45,732 bases of DNA from IMG/VR virus record IMGVR_UViG_3300050821_004160, positions 1 to 45,732 of that record. One strand, 5' to 3'. Position 1 is the first letter of the stretch. Every line of letters starts with the position of its first letter. A model generated the notes under the pieces. That model ran no database searches and was not told the origin of the DNA. It saw only the letters and a program-made list of their open reading frames with translations. This document shows, piece after piece, positions 24,137 to 29,550 of the stretch. The position numbers and the translations under genes are program-made. The DNA comes from a virus.

Positions 24137-24417
24137 TGTCCCGCCTAAAACGTGTGACAGATGCAAACGGGACAGCAAACGGGACCGCCCCGTTTTAAAG
24201 CCTTTTCTTATTCTTTTGTCCCATTGTCCCAAGAAAAGTATAGTAAATAGGCTATAAACGTATTATTGCATTACCGGGTATAGGCTATCGACATCAGTCT
24301 CTTGCAACAACGGGACAAAACCCACTAAAACAGCTTATAACCTTTTGATTCTAAAGGCTGTCCCGGATATTTTTACCCATTGATTTTACGCCTGTGTATT
24401 TTAGAAATTACGGGACT
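24137..24417. repeat. Cluster of GGGACA / TGTCCC motifs
   Basis: Exact copies on either strand begin at 24137 (TGTCCCG), 24168 (CGGGACA), 24217 and 24225 (both TGTCCCA), 24311 (CGGGACA) and 24359 (TGTCCCG). Near copies are at 24180 (CGGGACC) and 24411 (CGGGACT). Less than one exact copy is expected by chance in 280 bases. Candidate binding sites for a replication initiator or regulator. Confidence 0.7.
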
Positions 24418-24446
24418 TGACACATCACGCTACTTGATGATACCAA
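24417..24446 (+). promoter_or_regulatory. Candidate early rightward promoter
   Basis: A perfect TTGACA (24417-24422) is followed after 18 bases by TACCAA (24441-24446), about 30 bases before the first rightward gene. The -10 is weak, which would suit activation or repression by proteins binding the adjacent repeats. Confidence 0.4.
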
Positions 24447-24474
24447 TACCGCTTTTCTAACCGCTGGAGGCTTT

Positions 24475-24732
24475 ATGCTTTATCGAATCACGCGCCGCGC
24501 TAAACTGCTTAAAGATGGCGAACGGCTCATAGCCGCTATCAAGGCCGGCCGCAGCCCGCGCGACCTGCTATTAACCTTCTCCGGCAGCCGAGCGACGTTT
24601 TACAGAGCCATCAAAGCCGCATCTGTGAATGGTGCGTTGCCACGCGCCAATTACGGCCGCACACGGCGCGTAGCCCCCATCAGTGCTGACGATGATTCGC
24701 AGCCTGAATTGCGCGATCCATTATTGGAGTGA
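24475..24732 (+). CDS. Small putative DNA-binding protein, first early gene
   Basis: An 85-aa basic protein with GGAGG 5 bases before the ATG. Residues 25-48 (SPRDLLLTFSGSRATFYRAI) have the spacing of a helix-turn-helix, with ATFYRAIKAA as possible recognition helix. The C-terminus is acidic and ends PELRDPLLE, the tail type shared with TerS and SSB. As the first gene after the control region, with palindromic operators over its stop codon, it is a good candidate for an early regulator. No family match is claimed. Confidence 0.65.
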   Translation: MLYRITRRAKLLKDGERLIAAIKAGRSPRDLLLTFSGSRATFYRAIKAASVNGALPRANYGRTRRVAPISADDDSQPELRDPLLE

Positions 24733-24783
24733 CACAAATTGTCACAAAGTGACACAAGTGTCAGTTAGTGACAAAAATTGTCA
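24729..24783. promoter_or_regulatory. Three evenly spaced TGACA...TGTCA operators
   Basis: Palindromes GTGACA-N5-TGTCAC (24729-24745), TGACACAAGTGTCA (24750-24763) and TGACAAAAATTGTCA (24769-24783). Their centres are about 19.5 bases apart, i.e. two helical turns, so bound dimers would stack on one face. The first overlaps the stop codon of the preceding gene. Typical layout for cooperative repressor binding. Confidence 0.75.
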
Positions 24784-24820
24784 TGAGACATATTGAGATA
24801 TCAAGCAACCAACCGACTAC

Positions 24821-24871
24821 TGAGACAATTTGAGACTTGGCACGCGCAATGCATGTATCTAATTGTCTCAG
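24821..24871. repeat. TGAGAC motif pair and inverted partner
   Basis: TGAGAC at 24821 and 24831 (10 bp apart), plus GTCTCA at 24865. The outer arms form CTGAGACAATT (24820-24830) and AATTGTCTCAG (24861-24871), an 11-bp inverted repeat just before the ribosome-binding site of the 62-aa gene. The same 10-bp-phased pair occurs at 24071/24081, and single copies are at 23828 and 24784. Confidence 0.65.
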
Positions 24872-24892
24872 TTAACCAGGAGCAAAGAGCCA

Positions 24893-25081
24893 ATGATCTA
24901 CCGCAACTATTGGACAATGATGACTAGTGAGGATTACGACATCATGTATCGCAAGGGCACTTCACACCGCGATATCTACAAAGCGTGCGATACGCTTGAC
25001 GCTGGCACCATGAATTTACTCACTCGCTTGGCGCAGGGCGCTTATTCCAGCGTCGCCGCCCGTTGCGTAACTGAAGAATAG
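24893..25081 (+). CDS. Small early protein of unknown function (62 aa)
   Basis: A 62-aa protein (MIYRNYWTMMTSEDYDIMYR...) with a CAGGAGCAAAGAGCC leader that is repeated almost exactly before the gene at 26343. No motif recognised; helical and mixed charge. The covarying RNA hairpin A begins at its stop codon. Probably an early host-takeover or regulatory protein, by position only. Confidence 0.6.
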   Translation: MIYRNYWTMMTSEDYDIMYRKGTSHRDIYKACDTLDAGTMNLLTRLAQGAYSSVAARCVTEE

Positions 25082-25136
25082 ATTTCAGCCTGTAGCATCT
25101 GCTAACGCGGATGCTATGGGGTGCAATCTCGCATCA
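25081..25136 (+). ncRNA. Structured intergenic RNA element, copy A
   Basis: Begins at the stop codon of the 62-aa gene. A 14-bp stem (25089-25102 with 25107-25120, three G-U pairs) is closed by the loop UAAC (25103-25106). It is followed by an AATCTC loop between GTGC and GCAT (25121-25134). Compared with copy B it differs at two paired positions with matching changes on the other arm, and in the loop by A to C. No T-run follows, so it is not a simple terminator. Confidence 0.75.
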
Positions 25137-25176
25137 CTGACGCGCACCAGGTGTTGCGCAACGTTAGGAGAATTCT

Positions 25177-26268
25177 ATGGAACTCATGCAAGCTAATCAC
25201 CAATGGGCCAACCGCCCCGACGATCAGCGCTTCCTGTCGCTGATCGAATTGAACGATCACATGCAACTGCTGCGCAGCAGGTCAGCGGCAAAGATCGTCA
25301 GCTCCCGCGCGCTCACCGCGCATCCCGTCGAAGGCGATAGCGAAGCGCTCATGCTCACGGGCCCAAACGGCGCTCCGGTCAATATCACCAATTGGTCGTT
25401 TGGCCAGCTCGCACAGCGCGCAGGTGCGCCGGCTGGATACCTTCGCGATATCCCGACCGCGCTGGCAGCCGACTGCTTGAACTACGGGCTACATCATGCA
25501 CGTGATGTCGAAAGCTGCGGCGTGCTACTCACCAAGCTGGAAGAGACTGCCACGGCTCGCGCAGTCACGGGACCGAACTACGGCCGCATTTGGAATGCGA
25601 CCATAACGGCCGCATTGGTCAAGCAGTTTGGCGACGGCGTCACGGGCAAGTTCCGCGTGCCGGGAGAATTCGGCGTGCAGGGCAACCCCATCACCAAACA
25701 ATCGACTACGCTGTATGGCTCCGATCGCGATATGTGGGTTTTTCTCGCCGATGAGGTGAATCGGATTGAGCTGCCCAACCGGCGCAACGGCCGTAGCGGC
25801 TCACTGGCGCGCGGATTCTTTGCGAGCAATTCGGAGGTGGGCGCCAGCACATTCATTCTAGGGCAGTTCCTGTTTGACTACATGTGCGGCAACCATATCA
25901 TCTGGGGTGTGGAGCAGTTCCAGGAGCTGCGCATACGGCACACGGCAGGCGCACCGGACAAGTACCTGGAACAGGCAGCCCCTGCGATCCTGGCCATGTC
26001 CAATGCATCGACAGGCGGTATGGTGGATATGTTGAAAGCCGCACAGGCCAAGAAGGTTGAGAATGTGGACGAATTCTTGAACCATCGGTTCTCGAAGTCC
26101 CAGACGTCGGCCATCAAGGCGGCGCATATGGCCGATGAGCAACGGCCGATAGAGTCTCTGTGGGACGTATCCACGGGCATCACGGCGTATGCTCGCAATA
26201 TCCAGCATACGGATGACCGCGTGAAGTTGGAACGCGAAGCGGGTAAGGTGCTGAAGCTGGCCGCGTAG
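25177..26268 (+). CDS. DUF932-family phage/plasmid protein
   Basis: A 363-aa protein of the DUF932 type common in phages and plasmids: N-terminal SFGQLAQRAGAPAGYLRDIP, central LLTKLEETATARAVTGPNYGR and ASTFILGQFLFDYMCGNHII, and a helical C-terminus. The biochemical role of the family is not established. Start supported by TTAGGAG 7 bases upstream. It is flanked on both sides by the same covarying RNA hairpin, suggesting that it is regulated or processed as a separate cistron within the early transcript. Confidence 0.8.
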   Translation: MELMQANHQWANRPDDQRFLSLIELNDHMQLLRSRSAAKIVSSRALTAHPVEGDSEALMLTGPNGAPVNITNWSFGQLAQRAGAPAGYLRDIPTALAADCLNYGLHHARDVESCGVLLTKLEETATARAVTGPNYGRIWNATITAALVKQFGDGVTGKFRVPGEFGVQGNPITKQSTTLYGSDRDMWVFLADEVNRIELPNRRNGRSGSLARGFFASNSEVGASTFILGQFLFDYMCGNHIIWGVEQFQELRIRHTAGAPDKYLEQAAPAILAMSNASTGGMVDMLKAAQAKKVENVDEFLNHRFSKSQTSAIKAAHMADEQRPIESLWDVSTGITAYARNIQHTDDRVKLEREAGKVLKLAA

Positions 26269-26270
26269 CT

Positions 26271-26326
26271 GATTGCAGCCTGTAGCGACTGCTCACGCGG
26301 TCGCTATGGGGTGCAATCTCGCATCA
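26271..26326 (+). ncRNA. Structured intergenic RNA element, copy B
   Basis: Starts 3 bases after the DUF932 stop. It has the same 14-bp stem geometry as copy A, with TAGCGAC (26283-26289) pairing with GTCGCTA (26300-26306) and loop UCAC. Fifty of 56 bases match copy A. Four of the six differences form two compensated base pairs, and a fifth keeps the UMAC loop class. It ends just before the AGGAG site of the next gene. Confidence 0.75.
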
Positions 26327-26342
26327 ACAGGAGCAAAGAGCC

Positions 26343-26525
26343 ATGACACGCAAAGACTACATTCTCATCGCACGCGTTTGCGCGGAAGCCCGCGTAGCAG
26401 TTCGAGAATACAAAGAACCCGTCTACGCGATCGATACCCTAACGTTTAAATTGGCGGATATGCTGGCGGTCGATAATCCCCGGTTTGATCGGCAGCGTTT
26501 CCTTGTCGCGTGTGCAGCAACATGA
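26343..26525 (+). CDS. Small early phage protein (60 aa)
   Basis: A 60-aa protein of a widespread phage type: starts MTRKDYILIARV and ends FDRQRFLVACAAT, the common pattern '(T/K)KDY.LIA ... FDR.RFL.AC'. Function unknown in the family. The leader CAGGAGCAAAGAGCC is shared with the gene at 24893. First gene of a four-gene overlap chain (ATGA at 26522). Confidence 0.7.
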   Translation: MTRKDYILIARVCAEARVAVREYKEPVYAIDTLTFKLADMLAVDNPRFDRQRFLVACAAT

Positions 26526-26707
26526 GCGCTATTCAACCATTACCTATCATCACGCAAGCATGGGCCCGCTTTTGCGTCTACCAGGACGCGACGATCACGG
26601 AGCTTGGCGCCGGCTTGGAACTGCTAAACGGCCCACACGGCGGAGAGTGGCTGGCACGGGGGTTTGACGCCACGCTGCAAGCGGTACGCAATTCGAGGGC
26701 AGCGTGA
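26522..26707 (+). CDS. Small early protein (61 aa)
   Basis: A 61-aa protein (MSAIQPLPIITQAWARFCVY...) starting in an ATGA overlap with the preceding stop and ending in a GTGA overlap with the next gene. Mixed alpha/beta, ending in a basic helix (LQAVRNSRAA). No family recognised. Confidence 0.55.
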   Translation: MSAIQPLPIITQAWARFCVYQDATITELGAGLELLNGPHGGEWLARGFDATLQAVRNSRAA

Positions 26708-26892
26708 ACAAACGCGTATGGTTTTGTGGCGTCATCCAAGGCAGTGTCGCGATCCGACCAGGAGAAACCCAGGATCAAGCAATTCAACGCGCCGAGGAAG
26801 CGCTATTAGCACTGCTAGGCTCGCGTGCAAAGCGCTTCAGCGATGATGGCAGCGGGCCTGTCATCGGGCTGGAAAGGAATGACAACCCATGA
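26704..26892 (+). CDS. Small early protein (62 aa)
   Basis: A GTG-started 62-aa protein (MNKRVWFCGVIQGSVAIRPG...) with a beta-strand N-terminus, then an amphipathic helix (DQAIQRAEEALLALLGSRAK). Coupled by GTGA to the preceding gene and by ATGA to the next. No family recognised. Confidence 0.55.
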   Translation: MNKRVWFCGVIQGSVAIRPGETQDQAIQRAEEALLALLGSRAKRFSDDGSGPVIGLERNDNP

Positions 26893-27005
26893 GCATCCGC
26901 CGATATCAAGGCTATTGGACCGTGTTTGTCCAGGAGCAACCCGTCATTCAATGCGTCGATTTCGCGTCCGCTTGGGCCAAAATCTGGGAAATTTGCAATC
27001 ATTGA
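26889..27005 (+). CDS. 38-aa micro-ORF at the end of an overlap chain
   Basis: A short ORF (MSIRRYQGYWTVFVQEQPVI...) whose ATG lies in the preceding stop (ATGA). It is rich in aromatic residues (six Trp/Tyr/Phe in the first 20 plus two Trp later). The decayed third copy of the RNA hairpin begins at its stop. Supported only by the junction and codon-like composition. Confidence 0.5.
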   Translation: MSIRRYQGYWTVFVQEQPVIQCVDFASAWAKIWEICNH

Positions 27006-27029
27006 TTCCCGCCTGTAGCATATGCTCAC
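27004..27029 (+). ncRNA. Truncated third copy of the intergenic RNA element
   Basis: GATT...GCCTGTAGCATATGCTCAC matches the 5' half of copies A and B (17 of 19 in the last part) and again starts at a gene stop. The 3' arm is missing; the sequence passes directly into TAATAAGGA, the ribosome-binding region of the next gene. Probably a decayed copy. Confidence 0.5.
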
Positions 27030-27048
27030 CTAATAAGGACCCCACTCA

Positions 27049-27678
27049 ATGACAAACAAATATGAATTTACCGGCGAAGTAAAAGTAGTTTTTGGCATTA
27101 CCTTAAGACAAATTCGCGCGCTCGTTAGCTTTGGAGTAGTAACCAAAGGCGACATTGGCGGATGGATAGAATCGGAAAATAACTTATCGCAGGTGGCTGG
27201 CAACGCGTGGGTGTATGGCGACGCGCAGGTGTATGGCGACGCGTGGGTGTCTGGCAACGCGTGGGTGTTTGGCAACGCGCAGGTGTCTGGCAACGCGCAG
27301 GTGTCTGGCAACGCGTGGGTGTATGGCGACGCGCGGGTGTATGGCGACGCGTGGGTGTCTGGCAACGCGTGGGTGTTTGGCAACGCGCAGGTGTCTGGCA
27401 ACGCGCGGGTGTATGGCAACGCGCGGGTGTATGGCGACGCGCGGGTGTATGGCAACGCGTCTTTTCTATTGGTAGGGCCCATCGGCTCACGTCGAGCGTT
27501 TCTTACTGTGACAGCCGATGCCAAAATCAAAGTGCGATTCTCTACAGGCTGCTTTAGCGGGGATCTTGAGACGTTCAAAGCCGCCATCAAAGCAACACAC
27601 GGTGAAGGATCTTTATTCGCATGCCAATATGCGGCGGCAATTGAGTTAGCCGCCATCTGCATCAAGGAGCCACAATGA
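27049..27678 (+). CDS. Tandem hexapeptide-repeat (beta-helix) protein
   Basis: A 209-aa protein. Residues 53-136 are 14 consecutive hexapeptides of consensus A(W/Q/R)V(Y/S/F)G(N/D), the signature of a left-handed beta-helix in which six residues form one side of each coil. The N-terminal 52 residues (FTGEVKVVFGITLRQIRALV...) and C-terminal 70 residues (with FSTGCFSGDLETFKAAIKAT) form caps. Such proteins occur widely in phages and as polymer-forming or decoy-like proteins; the role here is unknown. The repeat DNA is nearly identical between units, so copy number may vary between isolates. Confidence 0.85.
   Translation: MTNKYEFTGEVKVVFGITLRQIRALVSFGVVTKGDIGGWIESENNLSQVAGNAWVYGDAQVYGDAWVSGNAWVFGNAQVSGNAQVSGNAWVYGDARVYGDAWVSGNAWVFGNAQVSGNARVYGNARVYGDARVYGNASFLLVGPIGSRRAFLTVTADAKIKVRFSTGCFSGDLETFKAAIKATHGEGSLFACQYAAAIELAAICIKEPQ
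27205..27456 (+). repeat. 14 x 18-bp in-frame tandem repeat with 108-bp higher-order unit
   Basis: Fourteen 18-bp units of type GCGTGGGTGTATGGCGAC. Units 1-6 and 7-12 form a higher-order 108-bp duplication (protein order: WVYGD, xVYGD, WVSGN, WVFGN, QVSGN). All six frames stay open through the array, so the long antisense frames here are by-products of the repeat. Confidence 0.95.
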
Positions 27679-27767
27679 CCCGCTTCGATCGATTGATACA
27701 TTGCATGATCTGGATAGCGGTCGCTATCGCCATCCTCGGCAGTGTCGCGGTACGCGCCCATGGCTAA
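27675..27767 (+). CDS. 30-aa single-span membrane micro-protein
   Basis: Starts in the stop of the beta-helix gene (ATGA). A short charged head (MTRFDRLIHC) is followed by one hydrophobic segment (MIWIAVAIAILGSVAV) and a basic tail (RAHG). Its last 8 bases overlap the ATG of the next gene. Probably a small inner-membrane protein. Evidence is junctional and by composition. Confidence 0.5.
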   Translation: MTRFDRLIHCMIWIAVAIAILGSVAVRAHG

Positions 27768-27981
27768 ACACAAACCGGGCTCCGATCTGACCATCAAGCA
27801 GAAAAAGGCCGCTGCTGATTTGCGCGCCAAGCGGCCACTGTGCTTGCCAGGAACTAACGATATCATCCGCGCGAGTGAAGCCAGAGAATGGTATAATTTA
27901 GTGGGAGACGCGGCCGTGGAATACGATATTAGTCCGGAGCAAGCGGACGCCTTCTTTAACCTGTGTGGAGTAGCCGACTAG
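27760..27981 (+). CDS. Small basic/acidic early protein (73 aa)
   Basis: A 73-aa protein with a Lys-rich N-terminus (MAKHKPGSDLTIKQKKAAAD) and an acidic helical C-terminus (YDISPEQADAFFNLCGVAD). The ATG overlaps the membrane micro-ORF, which probably supplies coupling because no strong ribosome-binding site is visible. It ends one base before the HNH gene. Function unknown. Confidence 0.55.
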   Translation: MAKHKPGSDLTIKQKKAAADLRAKRPLCLPGTNDIIRASEAREWYNLVGDAAVEYDISPEQADAFFNLCGVAD

Positions 27982-27982
27982 C

Positions 27983-28366
27983 ATGGCGGATTACAGCCAC
28001 GAGCTGCGGCGACGTGTGTTAGCAGGGGATGAACCCGCATGGCTCCGATGTCATCCGCGCCGGCCGTACCTAGTCAACATCATTCGCGCGACACCCTACT
28101 GGGTCGATCAACGGCAAATTCGTGCTATCAAGAAAGAGGCGAAGCGCCGGACGATTCGGGATGGCGTCTATCAAGTGGCGGATCATATTGTGCCATTGAC
28201 CCACAAGCTCGTGTGTGGTTTGAATGTTCCGTGGAATCTGCGCATCATCACGCATGCGGAAAACGCCAAACGCAGTAATCGTTGGTGGGAATGGACGGAT
28301 GATATGTTTGCCGAACCAGAGCAGCTATCGCTACCGTTGATGGGCCATGCATCGCTATACGTATGA
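27983..28366 (+). CDS. HNH endonuclease
   Basis: A 127-aa classical HNH nuclease. After a basic N-terminus comes VADHIVPLTHKLVCGLNVPW, then NLRIITHAENAKRSNRWWEW, giving the H-N-H core (D-H, N and N/K-N-R). This small phage group acts on double-stranded DNA and may be a homing or packaging-type nicking enzyme. Here it lies in the early arm, far from terminase. The stop overlaps the next start (ATGA). Confidence 0.85.
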   Translation: MADYSHELRRRVLAGDEPAWLRCHPRRPYLVNIIRATPYWVDQRQIRAIKKEAKRRTIRDGVYQVADHIVPLTHKLVCGLNVPWNLRIITHAENAKRSNRWWEWTDDMFAEPEQLSLPLMGHASLYV

Positions 28367-28608
28367 TAAACGGCGCCGATATCGGCGCTATTACTGCCGT
28401 TGCGCGCACAAAGGCAACGCCTGCCAGGCACGACGGGTATTTAGAAAGCATCCTGATACCTATCGGCGAACGCCGCATTGTAGAGTATGTGGCGGCGCTC
28501 GATGGTATCTCGATCGGTACCGAACCGTGCATGAAAAGAAAAGTCCGTCGCGTATTGCCTGTCGGTGCGCGGCATCCTGGTACCCCCATCGCCGAGCGTG
28601 GTGTATAA
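28363..28608 (+). CDS. Hypothetical early protein (81 aa)
   Basis: An 81-aa protein (MINGADIGAITAVARTKATP...) starting in an ATGA overlap with the HNH gene. Mixed beta/alpha with a basic central patch (KRKVRRVLP). No family recognised. It ends 4 bases before the zinc-finger-like gene. Confidence 0.5.
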   Translation: MINGADIGAITAVARTKATPARHDGYLESILIPIGERRIVEYVAALDGISIGTEPCMKRKVRRVLPVGARHPGTPIAERGV

Positions 28609-28612
28609 AATT

Positions 28613-28822
28613 ATGACTGACTTCATTACCTGCCCGTTTTGCTCCGGGCATGAAGCCGTTACGCAAGAGGCGGCCCACATCATCAAAGAAGCCATTGCCC
28701 TACACTTACACCGCTGGCGTGCGACGCTACCGAACCATGTAGTCTGCGAGATGGAAAATATCTGTAATGTCATCCTCAATACCGCCGAGCGTGAGCAAGA
28801 GATTGACCCCCTGCTTGAGTAG
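28613..28822 (+). CDS. Small zinc-knuckle-like protein (69 aa)
   Basis: A 69-aa protein starting MTDFITCPFCSGHEAVTQEA. CPFC-x-GH gives a possible zinc knuckle. The rest is an amphipathic helix region and an acidic end (TAEREQEIDPLLE). The start at 28613 is preferred over an upstream one that would overlap the previous gene deeply. Its C-terminal IDPLLE tail matches the recurrent tail of TerS and SSB. Confidence 0.6.
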   Translation: MTDFITCPFCSGHEAVTQEAAHIIKEAIALHLHRWRATLPNHVVCEMENICNVILNTAEREQEIDPLLE

Positions 28823-28854
28823 CGCTATTGTCATGACCCCAACCAGGAGCCCCC

Positions 28855-29130
28855 ATGCCCCAGTCTAAAAACGCCATTCGTCAATGGCTCGATCGCGCGA
28901 CCCCCCTCCAGAAGAAAGCACTGGCCAAAGCCGCTAAGACATCCGTAGGCCAGCTCAAGCACCTGTCCGCCGGTCGGCGCAGCGCGAGTGCGGACCTTGC
29001 CCAGCGGTTAGCGGCCGCTAGCCGAACCCTGGGGCACCGCGCGCTGTATCTCGATCCACGAGACGTTTGCGAAGCGTGCGGGACCTGTCCGCTGACGGAG
29101 CGGCGAACCAGAAAAGCAAAAGCTGCCTAA
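28855..29130 (+). CDS. Cro/YdaS-like helix-turn-helix protein
   Basis: A 91-aa basic protein. Residues 8-60 (IRQWLDRATPLQKKALAKAA, then SVGQLKHLSAGRRSASADLA) fit a small five-helix DNA-binding domain of Cro/YdaS type, with SVGQLKHLSAG as turn and recognition helix. The C-terminal CEACGTCPL could bind metal. AGGAG lies 7 bases before the ATG. Probably an early transcription regulator; its sites could be the palindromes near 24.75 kb, but this is untested. Confidence 0.65.
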   Translation: MPQSKNAIRQWLDRATPLQKKALAKAAKTSVGQLKHLSAGRRSASADLAQRLAAASRTLGHRALYLDPRDVCEACGTCPLTERRTRKAKAA

Positions 29131-29139
29131 AACGCAGCT

Positions 29140-29550
29140 ATGCCGTATGCTGATAAGAAGCGCAACGCCGCATGCAAACGCATGTGGCAGATGGCAAATC
29201 GTGCGCAGCTAAGCCGCGATGAACTAGCGGCTTACCATCGTAATCCGGCACCCTTCAAGGCTCGCGTAAAACGCTATAAGGAAAAGCTCGGTCCAGTAGA
29301 ACTACGCATTCGTAAGCGTAGAAATAGGGGCATGCCGGAACCTACACGGCCAGAACCGACACATTGCGAAGTCTGCGGGGCTCCCGCAATCATCTTTGCT
29401 CGCGGGCTTCACTTAGATCATTGCCATCTTATGGATAAGTTCAGGGGATGGCTTTGCCCGCGTTGTAATCGAGCAATAGGAGAAGCAAAAGATAACCCTG
29501 TGACGCTCAGAGCGTTAGCCACCTACGTGGAAAACAGCTACAAAAAATGA
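29140..29550 (+). CDS. Endonuclease VII-like HNH endonuclease
   Basis: A 136-aa protein with a basic N-terminus and the endonuclease VII core: CEVCGAPA, LHLDHCHLMDKFRGWLCPRC, then NRAIGEAKDNPVTLRALATY. Four Cys bind the structural zinc and D-H-C-H carries the active site. It may resolve branched replication DNA or be a homing enzyme. The ATGA overlap into the primase gene links it to replication. Confidence 0.88.
   Translation: MPYADKKRNAACKRMWQMANRAQLSRDELAAYHRNPAPFKARVKRYKEKLGPVELRIRKRRNRGMPEPTRPEPTHCEVCGAPAIIFARGLHLDHCHLMDKFRGWLCPRCNRAIGEAKDNPVTLRALATYVENSYKK

Larger units (their letters stand above)
23821..24474. other. Non-coding control region between the divergent arms (possible origin)
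   Basis: About 650 bases without a convincing gene. Contents from left to right: TGAGAC motif (23828), a 43-bp tandem duplication (23960-24045), two TGAGAC motifs exactly 10 bp apart (24071, 24081), a cluster of GGGACA/TGTCCC motifs (24137-24417) around an AT-rich stretch with ATAGGCTAT twice (24248, 24280 area), an AAACGGG/CCCGTTT inverted repeat (24177-24195) and a TTGACA box (24417). Iterated motifs beside AT-rich DNA between divergent operons fit a replication origin and/or regulator-binding zone. No DnaA-box cluster was recognised. Confidence 0.6.

Noticed and set aside
23821-24474. CRISPR array or tRNA genes in the non-coding region
   Set aside because: Repeats are only a two-copy 43-bp tandem and short hexamers without spacer organisation. 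No tRNA cloverleaf or T-loop GTTCGA-type motif was found.
27030-27866. Long antisense open frame (about 278 codons) through the hexapeptide repeat region
   Set aside because: It exists because the 18-bp repeat keeps every frame open. The plus-strand frame has a start site, cap domains and a proper beta-helix pattern.
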